Part shown: piece after piece, positions 35,401-44,278 of the stretch
Position numbering within the stretch: position 1 is the first letter of the stretch
Layout: every line of letters begins with the position of its first letter
Assembly: GCF_004054105.1 (NCBI RefSeq)
Contig: NZ_SBLC01000002.1
Coordinates: forward strand, 124,001 to 188,000
Direction: 5' to 3'
Origin: Falsigemmobacter intermedius
Lineage (GTDB): Bacteria > Pseudomonadota > Alphaproteobacteria > Rhodobacterales > Rhodobacteraceae
Length of the DNA: 64,000 nucleotides
Notes under the pieces: model-generated
Databases searched by the model: none
What the model was told of the DNA's origin: nothing
The model's input: the letters and a program-made list of their open reading frames with translations, nothing else
Made by a program: the position numbers and the translations under genes

Positions 35401-35784
35401 GGAAGTTCCCTGAATAGTACCACGAAGGGCTGTCCCAAGGGGTCGCAAGCGCCACCGGGACTGTCAACATCAGATGAGGGAGAGGACCCGATATACCGGG
35501 CAAAGCACGACCTGAGGGGCGCGAAACGCATCAGCGTCGGCGTCGGAGCAGTTCAGTAAGGGCGGCTGCATGGGTCATGACATTTTCTTAGACCCGCGCA
35601 GGACGGCGCGCAAGGAAATTTGCCGCATGCCCTAGGAAATGCCGCGCAGGGGTGCCATATCTCTCCCTCAGCCGGACCTGCGTGCCCTGCCGGGGCGCTT
35701 GCGCTTGAACCCGGGCGCACGGTCTTGTATCCGTATCCGTCACCGCTAAAATGCGGGCAATCAGCCGAAACACGAGGTGTCCCG
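35401..35784. other. Divergent argD-gcrA intergenic region, 384 bases
   Basis: No credible gene is seen. On the minus strand TTGACA (35462-35467) is a possible argD -35 without a good -10. On the plus strand a better promoter match for gcrA lies at 35705-35733. There are no clear operators or terminators; apparent open frames here lack ribosome sites and family features. Confidence 0.6.
35705..35733 (+). promoter_or_regulatory. Candidate gcrA promoter
   Basis: TTGAAC (35705-35710), a 17-bp spacer and TATCCG (35728-35733), about 45 bases before the gcrA ATG. Confidence 0.5.
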
Positions 35785-36426
35785 ATGACCTGGACCGACG
35801 AGCGCGTCGAAACGCTCAAGCGCATGTGGGGCGAAGGCCAGTCGGCCAGCCAGATCGCCAAGGAACTTGGCGGGGTCACCCGCAATGCGGTGATCGGCAA
35901 GGTACACCGCCTCGGCCTGTCGAACCGCAACGCAGCCTCCGATGAGACGGCAGCTCCTGCAGCCGCCCCCGGGACGGCAGGCCCGCCACCCGCCCCGGAG
36001 CCGGCCGCAGCCCCCGCGCCGGCCGCGCCGGCCGCGCCTGAGCCTGTGGCGGCCCCGCCGCGCCCGACCACCCCGGCCCCCGCCGCCGCAGCCCCTGTGC
36101 AGCCGCAGCCCGCAGCCGCCAGCCCGGCCCCGGCGCCGGCTCTGCGCAAAACCATCGTGCCTGCGGGTCAGCCGCTGCCGCCGCAGCCTGCGCTCAATGA
36201 AATCTCCCCTGAGGCTCTTGCTTCCGTGCGCGAAGTTGAGAAACGCGCCCGCCGCATCCCGCTGATGGAACTCACCGAGCGGACCTGCAAATGGCCGATC
36301 GGCGATCCGGCAACGGATGACTTCTGGTTCTGCGGTCTGCCGTCACAATCCGGAAAGCCCTATTGTGAGGCCCATGTCGGCGTGGCCTTCCAGCCGATGA
36401 GCGCCCGCCGCGACCGCCGCCGCTGA
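35785..36426 (+). CDS. gcrA: GcrA cell cycle regulator
   Basis: This sigma-70 cofactor binds promoters with CcrM-methylated GANTC sites and controls division genes in alphaproteobacteria. The 213-residue protein has the DNA-binding N-terminus MTWTDERVETLKRMWGEGQS, then QIAKELGGVTRNAVIGKVHR. A long Ala/Pro linker (residues about 55-135) is followed by the sigma-binding C-terminus RTCKWPIGDPATDDFWFCG with SGKPYCEAH. The linker is longer and more repetitive than in Caulobacter GcrA. GAGG lies 8 bases before the ATG. Confidence 0.94.
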   Translation: MTWTDERVETLKRMWGEGQSASQIAKELGGVTRNAVIGKVHRLGLSNRNAASDETAAPAAAPGTAGPPPAPEPAAAPAPAAPAAPEPVAAPPRPTTPAPAAAAPVQPQPAAASPAPAPALRKTIVPAGQPLPPQPALNEISPEALASVREVEKRARRIPLMELTERTCKWPIGDPATDDFWFCGLPSQSGKPYCEAHVGVAFQPMSARRDRRR

Positions 36427-36435
36427 TACCACGCC

Positions 36436-36466
36436 AAAAGCCGCCCGCCCGGGGCGGCTTTTCTTT
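36436..36466 (+). terminator. Terminator after gcrA
   Basis: AAAAGCCGCCC, a short loop, GGGCGGCTTTT, then CTTT; just after the gcrA stop. Confidence 0.85.
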
Positions 36467-36511
36467 CAGGCGGACACATCAACAGGGGCAGCCCATAGGA
36501 CCGCCCCTGAC

Positions 36512-36588
36512 TTTGGCTTTTCTGAAATACTCCCGGGCGGGGTCCGGGGAGGGCAGGCAGCCCTCCCCGGCGCTCTCCGCGGGGGCGC
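36512..36588 (+). repeat. Dispersed intergenic repeat, copy 2
   Basis: TTTGGCTTTTCTGAAATACT, then CCCGGGCGGGGTCCGGGG, then the GGGAGGGC/GCCCTCCC hairpin. It is almost identical to copy 1 at 2823 over about 70 bases. It lies between convergent gcrA and the transporter ATPase gene. Confidence 0.88.
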
Positions 36589-36591
36589 AGA

Positions 36592-37347
36592 TTACCCCAG
36601 CATACGGTCGGCCGAAGCCTCGTAAAGCATTCGCGCGTAGTCGGTTTTCATCGAAGCATTGGCCAGGGCCCCATGCTCCATTTCTTCCACTGCGCGGCCA
36701 TGCTGCATAACCAGCACCCGCTCACACATGTGATCCACGACCGCCAGATCGTGGCTCACCATCAGAAAGGTCAGCCCCCGCTCTTCGCGCAGACGGTTCA
36801 GCAGGTTCAGCGTCTCTGCCTGCACACTGGCATCAAGCGCTGAGGTCGGCTCATCCAAAAGCAGGATCTCCGGCTCCAGCATCAGGGCGCGGGCGATCGC
36901 CACACGCTGGCGCTGACCACCCGACAACTGATGCGGATAGCGGAAACGGAAGCTCTCCGGCAGGCCCACATCCTTCAGCGCCTGAACCACCCGCGCATCC
37001 GTATTACCGATGCCGTGAATGGCGAGAGGCTCACTCAGCGTGCGGTCGATTGTGTGGCGGGGATGGATCGAGGCATAGGGGTCCTGAAAAACCATCTGCA
37101 CACGGCGGGTGAAGGCCCTGCCGCGCGGAGTTTCCAGCGGTTTACCGTCAATCAGGATCTCGCCGCGCGAAATCGGCGCCAGACCGCAGATCGCGCGCAG
37201 AATGGTGGATTTACCCGACCCCGATTCCCCCACCAGACCGTAGCTTTCTTTCGCATCCACGCTCAGCGAAACGTCTTTCACCGCCTGAACGATACGGTCC
37301 CCGGCCTCAAAGAAAACCGAGAGGTTTTTGACTTCAATCAGCGCCAT
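36592..37347 (-). CDS. Peptide ABC transporter ATPase (DppF/OppF type)
   Basis: The 251-residue ATP-binding subunit of a peptide importer has Walker A GLVGESGSGKSTILR, the Q-loop VFQDPYASIHPRHTI, the signature HQLSGGQRQRVAIARAL and Walker B LLLDEPTSALD. It is shorter than the usual 320-330 residue DppF because it lacks the C-terminal oligopeptide extension. It is the last gene of the five-gene operon, 2 bases after the DppD-type gene. Confidence 0.92.
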   Translation of the reverse strand: MALIEVKNLSVFFEAGDRIVQAVKDVSLSVDAKESYGLVGESGSGKSTILRAICGLAPISRGEILIDGKPLETPRGRAFTRRVQMVFQDPYASIHPRHTIDRTLSEPLAIHGIGNTDARVVQALKDVGLPESFRFRYPHQLSGGQRQRVAIARALMLEPEILLLDEPTSALDASVQAETLNLLNRLREERGLTFLMVSHDLAVVDHMCERVLVMQHGRAVEEMEHGALANASMKTDYARMLYEASADRMLG

Positions 37348-37349
37348 GA

Positions 37350-38183
37350 TTACGCCTCCGCCCAGGATGCAGACCGGTCAAGCGAGGGCAGCGGTCCGCG
37401 ACCACCACCGATGCGCGGCAGGCAGTTCAGCAGCCCCTGGGTATAGGGATGCTTCGCCTCCATGAGCTTTGAGGCCTCAACCTCTTCCACCACACGGCCC
37501 TTATACATCACCAGCACCCGGTCGCAGAACTGCGAGACCAGACGCAGATCGTGGCTGACAAAGATCAGCCCCATGCCGCGCTCTTTCACCAGATCATCGA
37601 GGATTTTCAGAACTTCCGCCTGAACCGTCACATCGAGAGCCGAAGTCGGCTCATCCGCGATCAGAAGATCCGGGTTCGGGATCAGCATCATGGCGATCAT
37701 GACGCGCTGGCCCATGCCCCCCGACAGCTCATGCGGCCAGGCTTCCATCACCCGCTCAGGGTCTCGGATCTTCACCGCCTCAAGCGCCGCGATGGCTTTC
37801 GCCCGCGCCTCTTTGTCCGAGATCTTCTCGCGCAGGCGCAGACCCTCGGTCAGCTGACGGCCGATCTTCATCACCGGGTTCAGCGAATACTTCGGGTCCT
37901 GCATCACCATAGCGATGCGCGGACCGCGCAAAGCGCGCATCTGCCGCTCAGAGGCCTTCATCAGATCGATGCCGTCGAAGGTCATCTCATCGGCCTCAAT
38001 CCGGCCCGGCTTGCGCACCAGACGCAGGATCGAGCGCCCCGTCATGGTCTTGCCCGAACCCGATTCGCCAACGATCCCCAGACGCTCCCGGCCGAGGGTG
38101 AAATTGACGCCGCGCACGGCCTCAACCCGACCCGCCTCAGTATCAAAGGTGACGCGGAGGTTTTTAACTGTCAGCAGACTCAT
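37350..38183 (-). CDS. Peptide ABC transporter ATPase (DppD/OppD type)
   Basis: The 277-residue second ATPase of the importer has Walker A GIVGESGSGKTMTGRS, signature ELSGGMGQRVMIAMMLI, Walker B LLIADEPTSALD and the H-loop VSHDLRL. It overlaps the upstream permease by 4 bases. Like its partner it is shorter than typical DppD, but it ends with PYTQGLLNCLPRIGG, the start of the usual peptide-transporter C-terminal motif. Confidence 0.92.
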   Translation of the reverse strand: MSLLTVKNLRVTFDTEAGRVEAVRGVNFTLGRERLGIVGESGSGKTMTGRSILRLVRKPGRIEADEMTFDGIDLMKASERQMRALRGPRIAMVMQDPKYSLNPVMKIGRQLTEGLRLREKISDKEARAKAIAALEAVKIRDPERVMEAWPHELSGGMGQRVMIAMMLIPNPDLLIADEPTSALDVTVQAEVLKILDDLVKERGMGLIFVSHDLRLVSQFCDRVLVMYKGRVVEEVEASKLMEAKHPYTQGLLNCLPRIGGGRGPLPSLDRSASWAEA

Positions 38184-39085
38184 TTACCGGCACTCCGCGG
38201 ATCAAGAACATCCCGCAGACCATCGCCCAGCAGGTTAAAGCCCAGCGACACCACAAAAATCGCCAGACCCGGCATGGTCGCAACCCACCAGAAATCGGTC
38301 AGGAATTTGCGCCCCGAAGAGATCATCATGCCCCATTCCGGCAGCGGCGGCTGAACGCCCAGACCCAGGAAGCCCAGGCCGGCTGCGGTCAGAATGACCC
38401 CCGCCATATCCAGCGTCACCCGGATCACCACCGAGGACATACACATCGGCATGACGTGGCCCCAGATGATCCGTACCGGGCCTGCGCCCTGCAGACGCAC
38501 GGCGGCGATGTAATCGGCATTGCGCACGGTCAGGGTTTCGGCCCGCGACATCCGCGCATAGGGCGGCCAGGAGGTCAGCGCGATGGCCAGAACCGCGTTT
38601 TCAATCCCCGGCCCCAGAACCGCCACCAGCGCCAGCGCGAGGATCAGCTTCGGGAAAGCGAGGAAAATATCGGTGATACGCATCAGAACCTGGTCGACCC
38701 AGCCACCGGCATAGCCCGCCACCGTCCCGATCAGCAGCCCGAACAGCGGCGCCGTCACCGCGACCATGGCCACGATATAAAGCGTCACCCGCGAGCCATA
38801 GATGATCCGCGACAGGATATCGCGGCCAAATTCATCGGTCCCCATCAGATAGCCCGGGGTGCCCGGCGGCAGCAGACGCTGGCTCAGGTCCTGGGCGATC
38901 GGGTCATGCGGCGCGATCAGCGGCGCAAAAGCCGCCAGCACCACCAGCGCCAGAACGATCAGCGCACCGGCCATGGCCAGCGGGTTGCGCCGGAAGCGCA
39001 GCCAGCCCAGATAGCTCTGCCCGACGCGGGCCTGCAGACGCGATTTCGGCGAGGGGTCGCGCAGCCATTCTGTCAAAGTCGTCAT
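38180..39085 (-). CDS. Peptide ABC transporter permease (DppC type)
   Basis: The 301-residue inner-membrane permease has an N-terminal helix (PLAMAGALIVLALVVLAAF), then MGTDEFGRDILSRIIYGSR and the BPD transporter domain with about five more helices. The EAA loop region reads TVRNADYIAAVRLQGAGPVR. It pairs with the DppB-type permease 12 bases upstream. The specificity cannot be read from sequence. Confidence 0.92.
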   Translation of the reverse strand: MTTLTEWLRDPSPKSRLQARVGQSYLGWLRFRRNPLAMAGALIVLALVVLAAFAPLIAPHDPIAQDLSQRLLPPGTPGYLMGTDEFGRDILSRIIYGSRVTLYIVAMVAVTAPLFGLLIGTVAGYAGGWVDQVLMRITDIFLAFPKLILALALVAVLGPGIENAVLAIALTSWPPYARMSRAETLTVRNADYIAAVRLQGAGPVRIIWGHVMPMCMSSVVIRVTLDMAGVILTAAGLGFLGLGVQPPLPEWGMMISSGRKFLTDFWWVATMPGLAIFVVSLGFNLLGDGLRDVLDPRSAGK

Positions 39086-39097
39086 CTCGCGCCCCCC

Positions 39098-40165
39098 TTA
39101 TTTCGCACGCGGGTCGACGAGGCGGTAAAGCACGTCCGACAGCATATTGATGGCCACAAAGACCAGACCCACCACCACGGTGCCCCCCAGAACGGCCGGC
39201 ATATCCGCCGAGAAGAGCGCATTGGTGATATACATCCCCAGGCCCGGCCAGGAGAACACGGTCTCGGTCAGAACCGAACCTTCGAGCAGGTTAGCATAAG
39301 ACAGCGCAATCACGGTAATCAGCGGCACCATCACGTTTTTCAGCGCATGGACCCAGATCACCCGCCATTCCGGCATGCCTTTGACGCGGGCAGTGGTGAT
39401 ATATTCCTGGCTCAGCTCATTAAGCATGAACGAGCGCGTCATGCGGCTGATATAGGCCATCGAGTAATAGCCCAGCACCGCCGAGGGCAGCACCGCATGT
39501 TTGACGGCATTGCCAAAAACCGCCCATTCGCCCGCCAGCGCAGAATCGATCAGCACGATCCCGGTCACCCGCACGATGTCAAACTCAAGGGCATCGACAA
39601 ATTCATTGCTCACCCGGCCACCGCCGCCAACCCAGCCAAGGGTGCCGTAAAAGAGCAAAAGCCCCATCAGCCCCAGCCAGAAGACCGGCGTCGAATAACC
39701 CGCAAGACCGATGATCCGCACGATCTGGTCGATCCAGGTGCCAGGGCGCGTTGCTGCCAGAACGCCTGCGGGAATCCCCGTCAGAACGCCGAAAATCGTC
39801 GCAATCGTGGCAAGTTCCAGTGTCGCCGGGAAGACATTTTTGATGTCCTCAAGCACCGGACGACGGGTCAGCAGCGAGGTGCCAAGGTCGCCCTGAAACA
39901 CATTGACCACATAGATGTAGAACTGCTCCCACATCGGCCGGTCAAGGCCCAGCGCCGTGCGCGCAGCCTCAATCTGGGCCTGCGAGGCACGCTCACCGAC
40001 CACGGCCAGAACGGGATCAATCGGGACCACCCGACCGATGATGAAGGTAACAAAAAGCAGACCAAGGAATGTCGCGGCCAGAGCCAGCACGACACTCAGG
40101 ACCGTTTTCGTGCGCCGCCACAATTTGGACGGCGATCGCGGAGCGGGGGTCTCGGTAATCGTCAT
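39098..40165 (-). CDS. Peptide ABC transporter permease (DppB type)
   Basis: The 355-residue permease has an N-terminal helix (VLSVVLALAATFLGLLFVTF), a periplasmic loop, RASQAQIEAARTALGLDRPM, which is characteristic of DppB/OppB, and six or so helices. The EAA-like loop reads LSQEYITTARVKGMPEWRVI. It follows the binding-protein gene after a 50-base spacer containing a strong hairpin, which probably lowers its expression relative to the binding protein. Confidence 0.92.
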   Translation of the reverse strand: MTITETPAPRSPSKLWRRTKTVLSVVLALAATFLGLLFVTFIIGRVVPIDPVLAVVGERASQAQIEAARTALGLDRPMWEQFYIYVVNVFQGDLGTSLLTRRPVLEDIKNVFPATLELATIATIFGVLTGIPAGVLAATRPGTWIDQIVRIIGLAGYSTPVFWLGLMGLLLFYGTLGWVGGGGRVSNEFVDALEFDIVRVTGIVLIDSALAGEWAVFGNAVKHAVLPSAVLGYYSMAYISRMTRSFMLNELSQEYITTARVKGMPEWRVIWVHALKNVMVPLITVIALSYANLLEGSVLTETVFSWPGLGMYITNALFSADMPAVLGGTVVVGLVFVAINMLSDVLYRLVDPRAK

Positions 40166-40179
40166 GATATCCAGATGTT

Positions 40180-40207
40180 ATGCCCCCGGGTTTTCGTCCG
40201 GGGGCAT
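40180..40207 (-). terminator. Hairpin between binding-protein and permease genes
   Basis: ATGCCCCCGG(A), a small loop, (T)CCGGGGGCAT: a near-perfect 10-11 bp stem. In transporter operons such hairpins protect the binding-protein mRNA and reduce read-through. There is no T run, so termination is at most partial. Confidence 0.65.
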
Positions 40208-40215
40208 GGGTTTGC

Positions 40216-41823
40216 TTAGTTTTTCTCGGTGTACCAGTAGGTTGCCGAGTCGATGGTGCCGCCGGTATGGAAGCCGCTCACATTGGCGCGCAGCGCCGTC
40301 TGAGCGATTTCCTGGAACATCGGAACAAAGCCCGAGTCGTCGCGGAATTTGCGCTGCATGTCTTCATACATCGCTTTGCGCTTCTCGGTGTCGCGTTCCA
40401 CCACAGCCGCATCGACGGCCGCAGTCAGTTCACCCGGATCCCAGGCGTTGCGCCAGGCCAGAACACCGGTCAGCTTTGCTTCATCGGCGTTATCAGGGTT
40501 CCATGCAAAGGTCGAGGCATTGGTATGGGGATCGGGATAGTCCGGGCCCCAGGACTGCAGCGTCAGCTCATGGTTACGGGCGCGGTAATCGCCCAGAACT
40601 TCCGCACCGGCCCCCGGCTTCAGCGTCACTTTGATGCCCGCCTGACCCAGAGTGTTCTGGATCGCCTGCGCCATCTCCATCCGCAGCTGATCGTTGCGCA
40701 CGGTCATGGTGACTTCAAAGCCATCCGGATAGCCCGCAGCCGCCAGCAGTTCTTTGGCTTTAGCCACGTCGAGGCTGTAGGGAGTCTCATCCAGCGAGCC
40801 GAGATAGCCGGCCGGCAGGAAGCCCTGCTGCACCATCATCTGACCTTTGAGGACGGTCTCGGTGATGCCCTTGTAGTCCACCGCCCAGCGCAGGGCATCC
40901 ATGACTTCCGGCTTCTTCAGAATCTCATTCTTCTGGTTGGCCGCGATGTAATAGATGTAGCCCTTCGGCGCGGTCTCGATCTTCACATCGGCTGCGCCTT
41001 CCAGACCGGCCACATCGGTGTTCGACAGGCCGCGGGCGATGTCGATGTCACCCTTTTCCAGCTGCAGACGCTGGGTTGCGGACTCGGGGATATGGTTGAC
41101 GCGGACGCGCTTGAGCTTCGCGTCACCGCGCCAGTAGCCCTCACGACGGTCCAGCACATAGCTGTCCTGCGGCTTGAACGAGCGCAGCACATAAGCCCCG
41201 GTGCCGGCCGAATTGTTCTTCAGCCACTCATTGCCCATGTCGCCGTTGACCTCATTGGCCATGACGGTCTCTTTGTCGACAATGGCGGCCAGACCTGCGG
41301 TCAGGCAGTTGTAGAACATCGAGGGCGCGAAGGGTTTGGCGAGTTTGATGGTGACGGTATTGCCGTCCGCCTTAATCATCTCTTCGACATTTTCCGGGGT
41401 GAAGCCGAACTGCGCCAGCACGAAGGCCGGGGTTTTGTTCAGCTTGATCACGCGCTGCAGTGACCAGGCCGCATCTTCCGCCCGCACCGGATTACCCGAA
41501 GCAAAGGTAATGCCTTCCTTCATTTTGAAGGTGAAGGTCAGACCATCTTCCGAGACATCCCAGCTTTCCGCCAGACCCGGAATCAGCTCACCCGGTTTGT
41601 TCGGGTCCAGCTCAATCAGCGAGTCATAGGTGTTGTTAACGATGTTAACGCCGGAAAACTCAAAGGCTTCTGCCGGGTCGAGCGAAACGATATCGTCGAT
41701 CTTATCCGCAATCACCAGCGTATCTGCCGGCGTGGCCGCCATGAGAGCCGAAGGCGCAGCCCCCAGCGTAAGCACGGCTGCCAGCGCGAGCCCTGCCGGT
41801 CCGAACCGATGATCCAACTTCAT
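40216..41823 (-). CDS. Periplasmic peptide-binding protein (SBP family 5)
   Basis: The 535-residue solute-binding component delivers peptides to the permease. A signal peptide is visible (LALAAVLTLGAAPSALMAA). The family 5 signature lies at VNIVNNTYDSLIELDPNKPG, with PGLAESWDVSEDGLTFTFKM and HELTLQSWGPDYPDPHTNAS. An AGGGAG site lies 7 bases before the ATG. As the first and most strongly expressed gene of the operon, it faces a divergent dipeptidase. Ligands could be dipeptides, other peptides or related compounds. Confidence 0.93.
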   Translation of the reverse strand: MKLDHRFGPAGLALAAVLTLGAAPSALMAATPADTLVIADKIDDIVSLDPAEAFEFSGVNIVNNTYDSLIELDPNKPGELIPGLAESWDVSEDGLTFTFKMKEGITFASGNPVRAEDAAWSLQRVIKLNKTPAFVLAQFGFTPENVEEMIKADGNTVTIKLAKPFAPSMFYNCLTAGLAAIVDKETVMANEVNGDMGNEWLKNNSAGTGAYVLRSFKPQDSYVLDRREGYWRGDAKLKRVRVNHIPESATQRLQLEKGDIDIARGLSNTDVAGLEGAADVKIETAPKGYIYYIAANQKNEILKKPEVMDALRWAVDYKGITETVLKGQMMVQQGFLPAGYLGSLDETPYSLDVAKAKELLAAAGYPDGFEVTMTVRNDQLRMEMAQAIQNTLGQAGIKVTLKPGAGAEVLGDYRARNHELTLQSWGPDYPDPHTNASTFAWNPDNADEAKLTGVLAWRNAWDPGELTAAVDAAVVERDTEKRKAMYEDMQRKFRDDSGFVPMFQEIAQTALRANVSGFHTGGTIDSATYWYTEKN

Positions 41824-41952
41824 ATGACTACTCCCTATACGCTCCGCGCCTGGCGCGTTATTCGATCGGCAGACGGGCCGCCTGAGATTTGACCCTCTGA
41901 TCAGGAAAGCGTGGTCAGAACGCCCCGGTTGTCAAGCAGGCTCACCCGGCAG

Positions 41953-41975
41953 AATGCCTGCCGTCCCCAGGCATT
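41953..41975. promoter_or_regulatory. Inverted repeat in the transporter-dipeptidase divergent spacer
   Basis: AATGCCTG-CCGTCCC-CAGGCATT is an exact 8-bp inverted repeat, 30 bases before the dipeptidase ATG. It could be an operator controlling both directions or a leader hairpin. A TTGACA on the minus strand at 41930-41935 may be the transporter -35. Confidence 0.4.
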
Positions 41976-42004
41976 TAGCGCGATTTTGAATAAAGGCGGA
42001 AAAA

Positions 42005-43024
42005 ATGACCCCCGATTTCACTTTCTTCGACGGCCACAATGACCTGCTCTGGCACCTGCACAACCAGAGCGATCTGACGGGCGCCTCCTTCTTCGCAGGC
42101 CGCGACGGCGCTCTTGACGTGGCAAAGTGCCGCACAGGCGGTTTCGGCGGCGGCTTTTTCGCTCTCTTCGTGGCCGGAGATGATCTGCCCGGCGCGGATG
42201 CGAAACGCCCGGTCGACATAGATAAAGCCCGGCGCGTCACCTTTGAGATGGCCGCCATCCTCGTGCGGATGACCCGTGCCAATCCGGCAAAACTGCGCCT
42301 CTGCACCACCGCCGCCCAGATCGAAGAGGCCCGCAGCGCCGGCGCCATTGCCGCCGTCATGCACCTCGAAGGCGCAGAGGCCATCGGCCCGGACTTTGGC
42401 GAACTCGAGATGCTCCACGCCGCTGGCCTGCGCTCGCTCGGGCCGGTCTGGAGCCGCTCCAACCGCTTCGGCCATGGCGTCCCCTTCGCCTATCCCTCCA
42501 CCGGCGACATCGGCCCCGGCCTCACCCCTGAGGGGCTGCGCCTCATCGCGGAATGCGAACGCCTGCGCATCCTGATCGACCTCAGCCACCTCAATGAGGC
42601 CGGCTTCAACGATGTCGCAAAACTCTCCTCGCGCCCGCTGGTCGCCACCCATTCCAACGCCCATGGCCTCTGCCCCCATTCGCGCAATTTGACCGACCGC
42701 CAGCTGTCGATGATCGCAGAATCAGGCGGCCTTGTGGGGGTGAATTTCGGCACCCGCTTCCTGCGCGCCGATGGGCAGGTCGATCCCGAAACGCCGGTTA
42801 CCCTGATCGTCGAGCATCTGAAATATCTCATCGACCGCCTGGGCGAGGGCGGTGTGGCCTTCGGCTCCGATTACGACGGCACCCGCGTACCGGCAGAGTT
42901 AGAAACCGCCGCCGGCCTGCCAGAACTCATCACCGCCATGCAGCAGGCAGGCTTTGGCGCCTCGCTCATCGAGCGGATCTGCTGGGGCAACTGGATCGGC
43001 CTGATCCGCCGCGTGGTGGGCTAA
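42005..43024 (+). CDS. Membrane (renal-type) dipeptidase, peptidase M19
   Basis: This 339-residue zinc dipeptidase cleaves a broad range of dipeptides, including D-residues at the C-terminal side. Metal ligands are visible: FFDGHNDLLW (His/Asp), MHLEGAEAI (bridging Glu), DLSHLNE and VATHSNAHGL (His), and GSDYDGTRVP (Asp). There is no signal peptide, so it is probably cytoplasmic, acting on peptides brought in by the divergent transporter. AAAGGCGGAAAAA precedes the ATG. Confidence 0.93.
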   Translation: MTPDFTFFDGHNDLLWHLHNQSDLTGASFFAGRDGALDVAKCRTGGFGGGFFALFVAGDDLPGADAKRPVDIDKARRVTFEMAAILVRMTRANPAKLRLCTTAAQIEEARSAGAIAAVMHLEGAEAIGPDFGELEMLHAAGLRSLGPVWSRSNRFGHGVPFAYPSTGDIGPGLTPEGLRLIAECERLRILIDLSHLNEAGFNDVAKLSSRPLVATHSNAHGLCPHSRNLTDRQLSMIAESGGLVGVNFGTRFLRADGQVDPETPVTLIVEHLKYLIDRLGEGGVAFGSDYDGTRVPAELETAAGLPELITAMQQAGFGASLIERICWGNWIGLIRRVVG

Positions 43025-43046
43025 GCCCTGAGCCGCCCCCTTCGGC

Positions 43047-43112
43047 TTTGGCTTTTTCCAAATACTCTGCAGGGGGTCCGGGGGCCGCACAGGCCCCCGG
43101 CGTCTCCCCCCC
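43047..43112 (+). repeat. Dispersed intergenic repeat, copy 3
   Basis: TTTGGCTTTTTCCAAATACT, then CTGCAGGGGGTCCGGGGG and a GGGGCC/GGCCCC hairpin. It lies just after the dipeptidase stop. The core is conserved; the hairpin arms differ from copies 1 and 2 but keep the pairing. Confidence 0.8.
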
Positions 43113-43159
43113 GCCACCGCGCTCTGCACGCGGCCCTGCTCTGCACGAGGCCCGAATGA

Positions 43160-43189
43160 AAACGGGGGCGCTCAGGCGCCCCCGTTACG
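43160..43189 (-). terminator. Terminator after hemP
   Basis: Minus strand: AACGGGGGCGC, CTGA loop, GCGCCCCCGTT, then TT; 60 bases after the hemP stop. Confidence 0.8.
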
Positions 43190-43248
43190 GCAGTGACAGT
43201 GAGGGAGACCGCCGCTGCCAGACCCGCCCTGCATGCGGGGATCACAGC

Positions 43249-43419
43249 TCACTTCGTCAGGATCAGCTTGCCCTGCCGCGTAATGCGCAGCGTGTAGATC
43301 TGCCCCTGAAGGTGAATATGCGCGAGATTGCCGCCCGCGGTCAGGCTTTCGGCTGCGTGAACCGGCATCGCGACAGGGGATGCGGGAACGGCGGGGATCA
43401 TGCGGTCATGCCAGCTCAT
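43249..43419 (-). CDS. hemP: Hemin uptake protein HemP family
   Basis: The 56-residue protein ends IYTLRITRQGKLILTK, the HemP signature; the preceding ESLTAGGNLAHIHLQGQ also fits. The start at 43419 has AGGAG upstream. HemP proteins are associated with haem uptake and its regulation. No hemin receptor or transporter adjoins it here. A TTGACA lies about 90 bases upstream (43511-43516), but no iron operator was recognised. Confidence 0.8.
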   Translation of the reverse strand: MSWHDRMIPAVPASPVAMPVHAAESLTAGGNLAHIHLQGQIYTLRITRQGKLILTK

Positions 43420-43573
43420 GGCGAACTCCTGCGGAAGGTTGCGGTCTGTCCGGGGCTGGCCGAGGTGGCGTGGCTGGGGATGGCCTAATCCTGATTGATT
43501 CACTAGGTATTGTCAAATCCGGATTGCACCCTGCCCGAAAAAGCATGGGACAGGGCCTCCGACTTCCGCCGGA

Positions 43574-44278
43574 TCAGGGCTGTAACAGCTCCCATGTCAC
43601 GGTAACTGAGGCGGAATATTCCATCTCCCCCGCCTCAATCGGTGCCGGCGACATGAGCGCCGCCGCCGCCGCCATCCGCATCATCGGAATCGGACCCGGC
43701 GCAGCGCCTTCGCGGATCTCCAGCACGCGGCCGAGCTTCACACCTTCAGCCTCTGCCATCATTTCTGCGCGGCGGCGTGCGTCTTTGACGGCGGCAACCC
43801 GCGCCTCATCCAGCGCTTTGGCGCTTTCCTGCAGACCAAAGCTCAGGCCACCGATGTCATTTGCACCATCTCTCGTCACCTGATCCAGAATACCGCCGAG
43901 CTTTTCCAGATCGCGCACCTGTACGTTCAGCCCGTTGCTCGCCTCATAGCCCTGCAAAACCCGCTCACCCTTTTCCGGATAGCTGTATTCCGGCTGGACC
44001 GAGAGACCGCTGGTCTGCAGATCCCGATCCTTCAGCCCTGCGGCGCGCAAAGCCTCCTGCACGCGGCGCATCTGCGCGCTGTTTTTCTCCATCGCCTCTG
44101 CCGCCGTCGCTTCCAGGGTCTCAACCCCGATGCGGAGCGTGGCCATATCGGGGGCAACCTTCACCCCCGCTTGTCCGGTTACGGTAATCACGGGCTTCAC
44201 CTCCGATGCCAGCAGCGGCGCTGCGGCCAGCTGAGAAATCACGACAGCGGCAAGGACCGCTGAGAACATCCTGCGCAT
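43574..44278 (-). CDS. SIMPL (DUF541) periplasmic protein
   Basis: The 234-residue protein has a signal peptide (MRRMFSAVLAAVVISQLAAA), then the SIMPL domain: ITVTGQAGVKVAPDMATLRI near the start, RVQEALRAAGLKDRDLQTSG, and a C-terminal EYSASVTVTWEL. Relatives such as YggE/BP26 are periplasmic and linked to oxidative stress, without a clear reaction. The start at 44278 follows AAAGGAG; the longer frame is not protein-like. It is a single gene diverging from the large membrane protein gene. Confidence 0.85.
   Translation of the reverse strand: MRRMFSAVLAAVVISQLAAAPLLASEVKPVITVTGQAGVKVAPDMATLRIGVETLEATAAEAMEKNSAQMRRVQEALRAAGLKDRDLQTSGLSVQPEYSYPEKGERVLQGYEASNGLNVQVRDLEKLGGILDQVTRDGANDIGGLSFGLQESAKALDEARVAAVKDARRRAEMMAEAEGVKLGRVLEIREGAAPGPIPMMRMAAAAALMSPAPIEAGEMEYSASVTVTWELLQP

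Noticed and set aside
38456-40219. Long plus-strand frame opposite the two permeases
   Set aside because: Composition is Arg/His/Gln-rich as expected for antisense of membrane protein genes; no domain seen.
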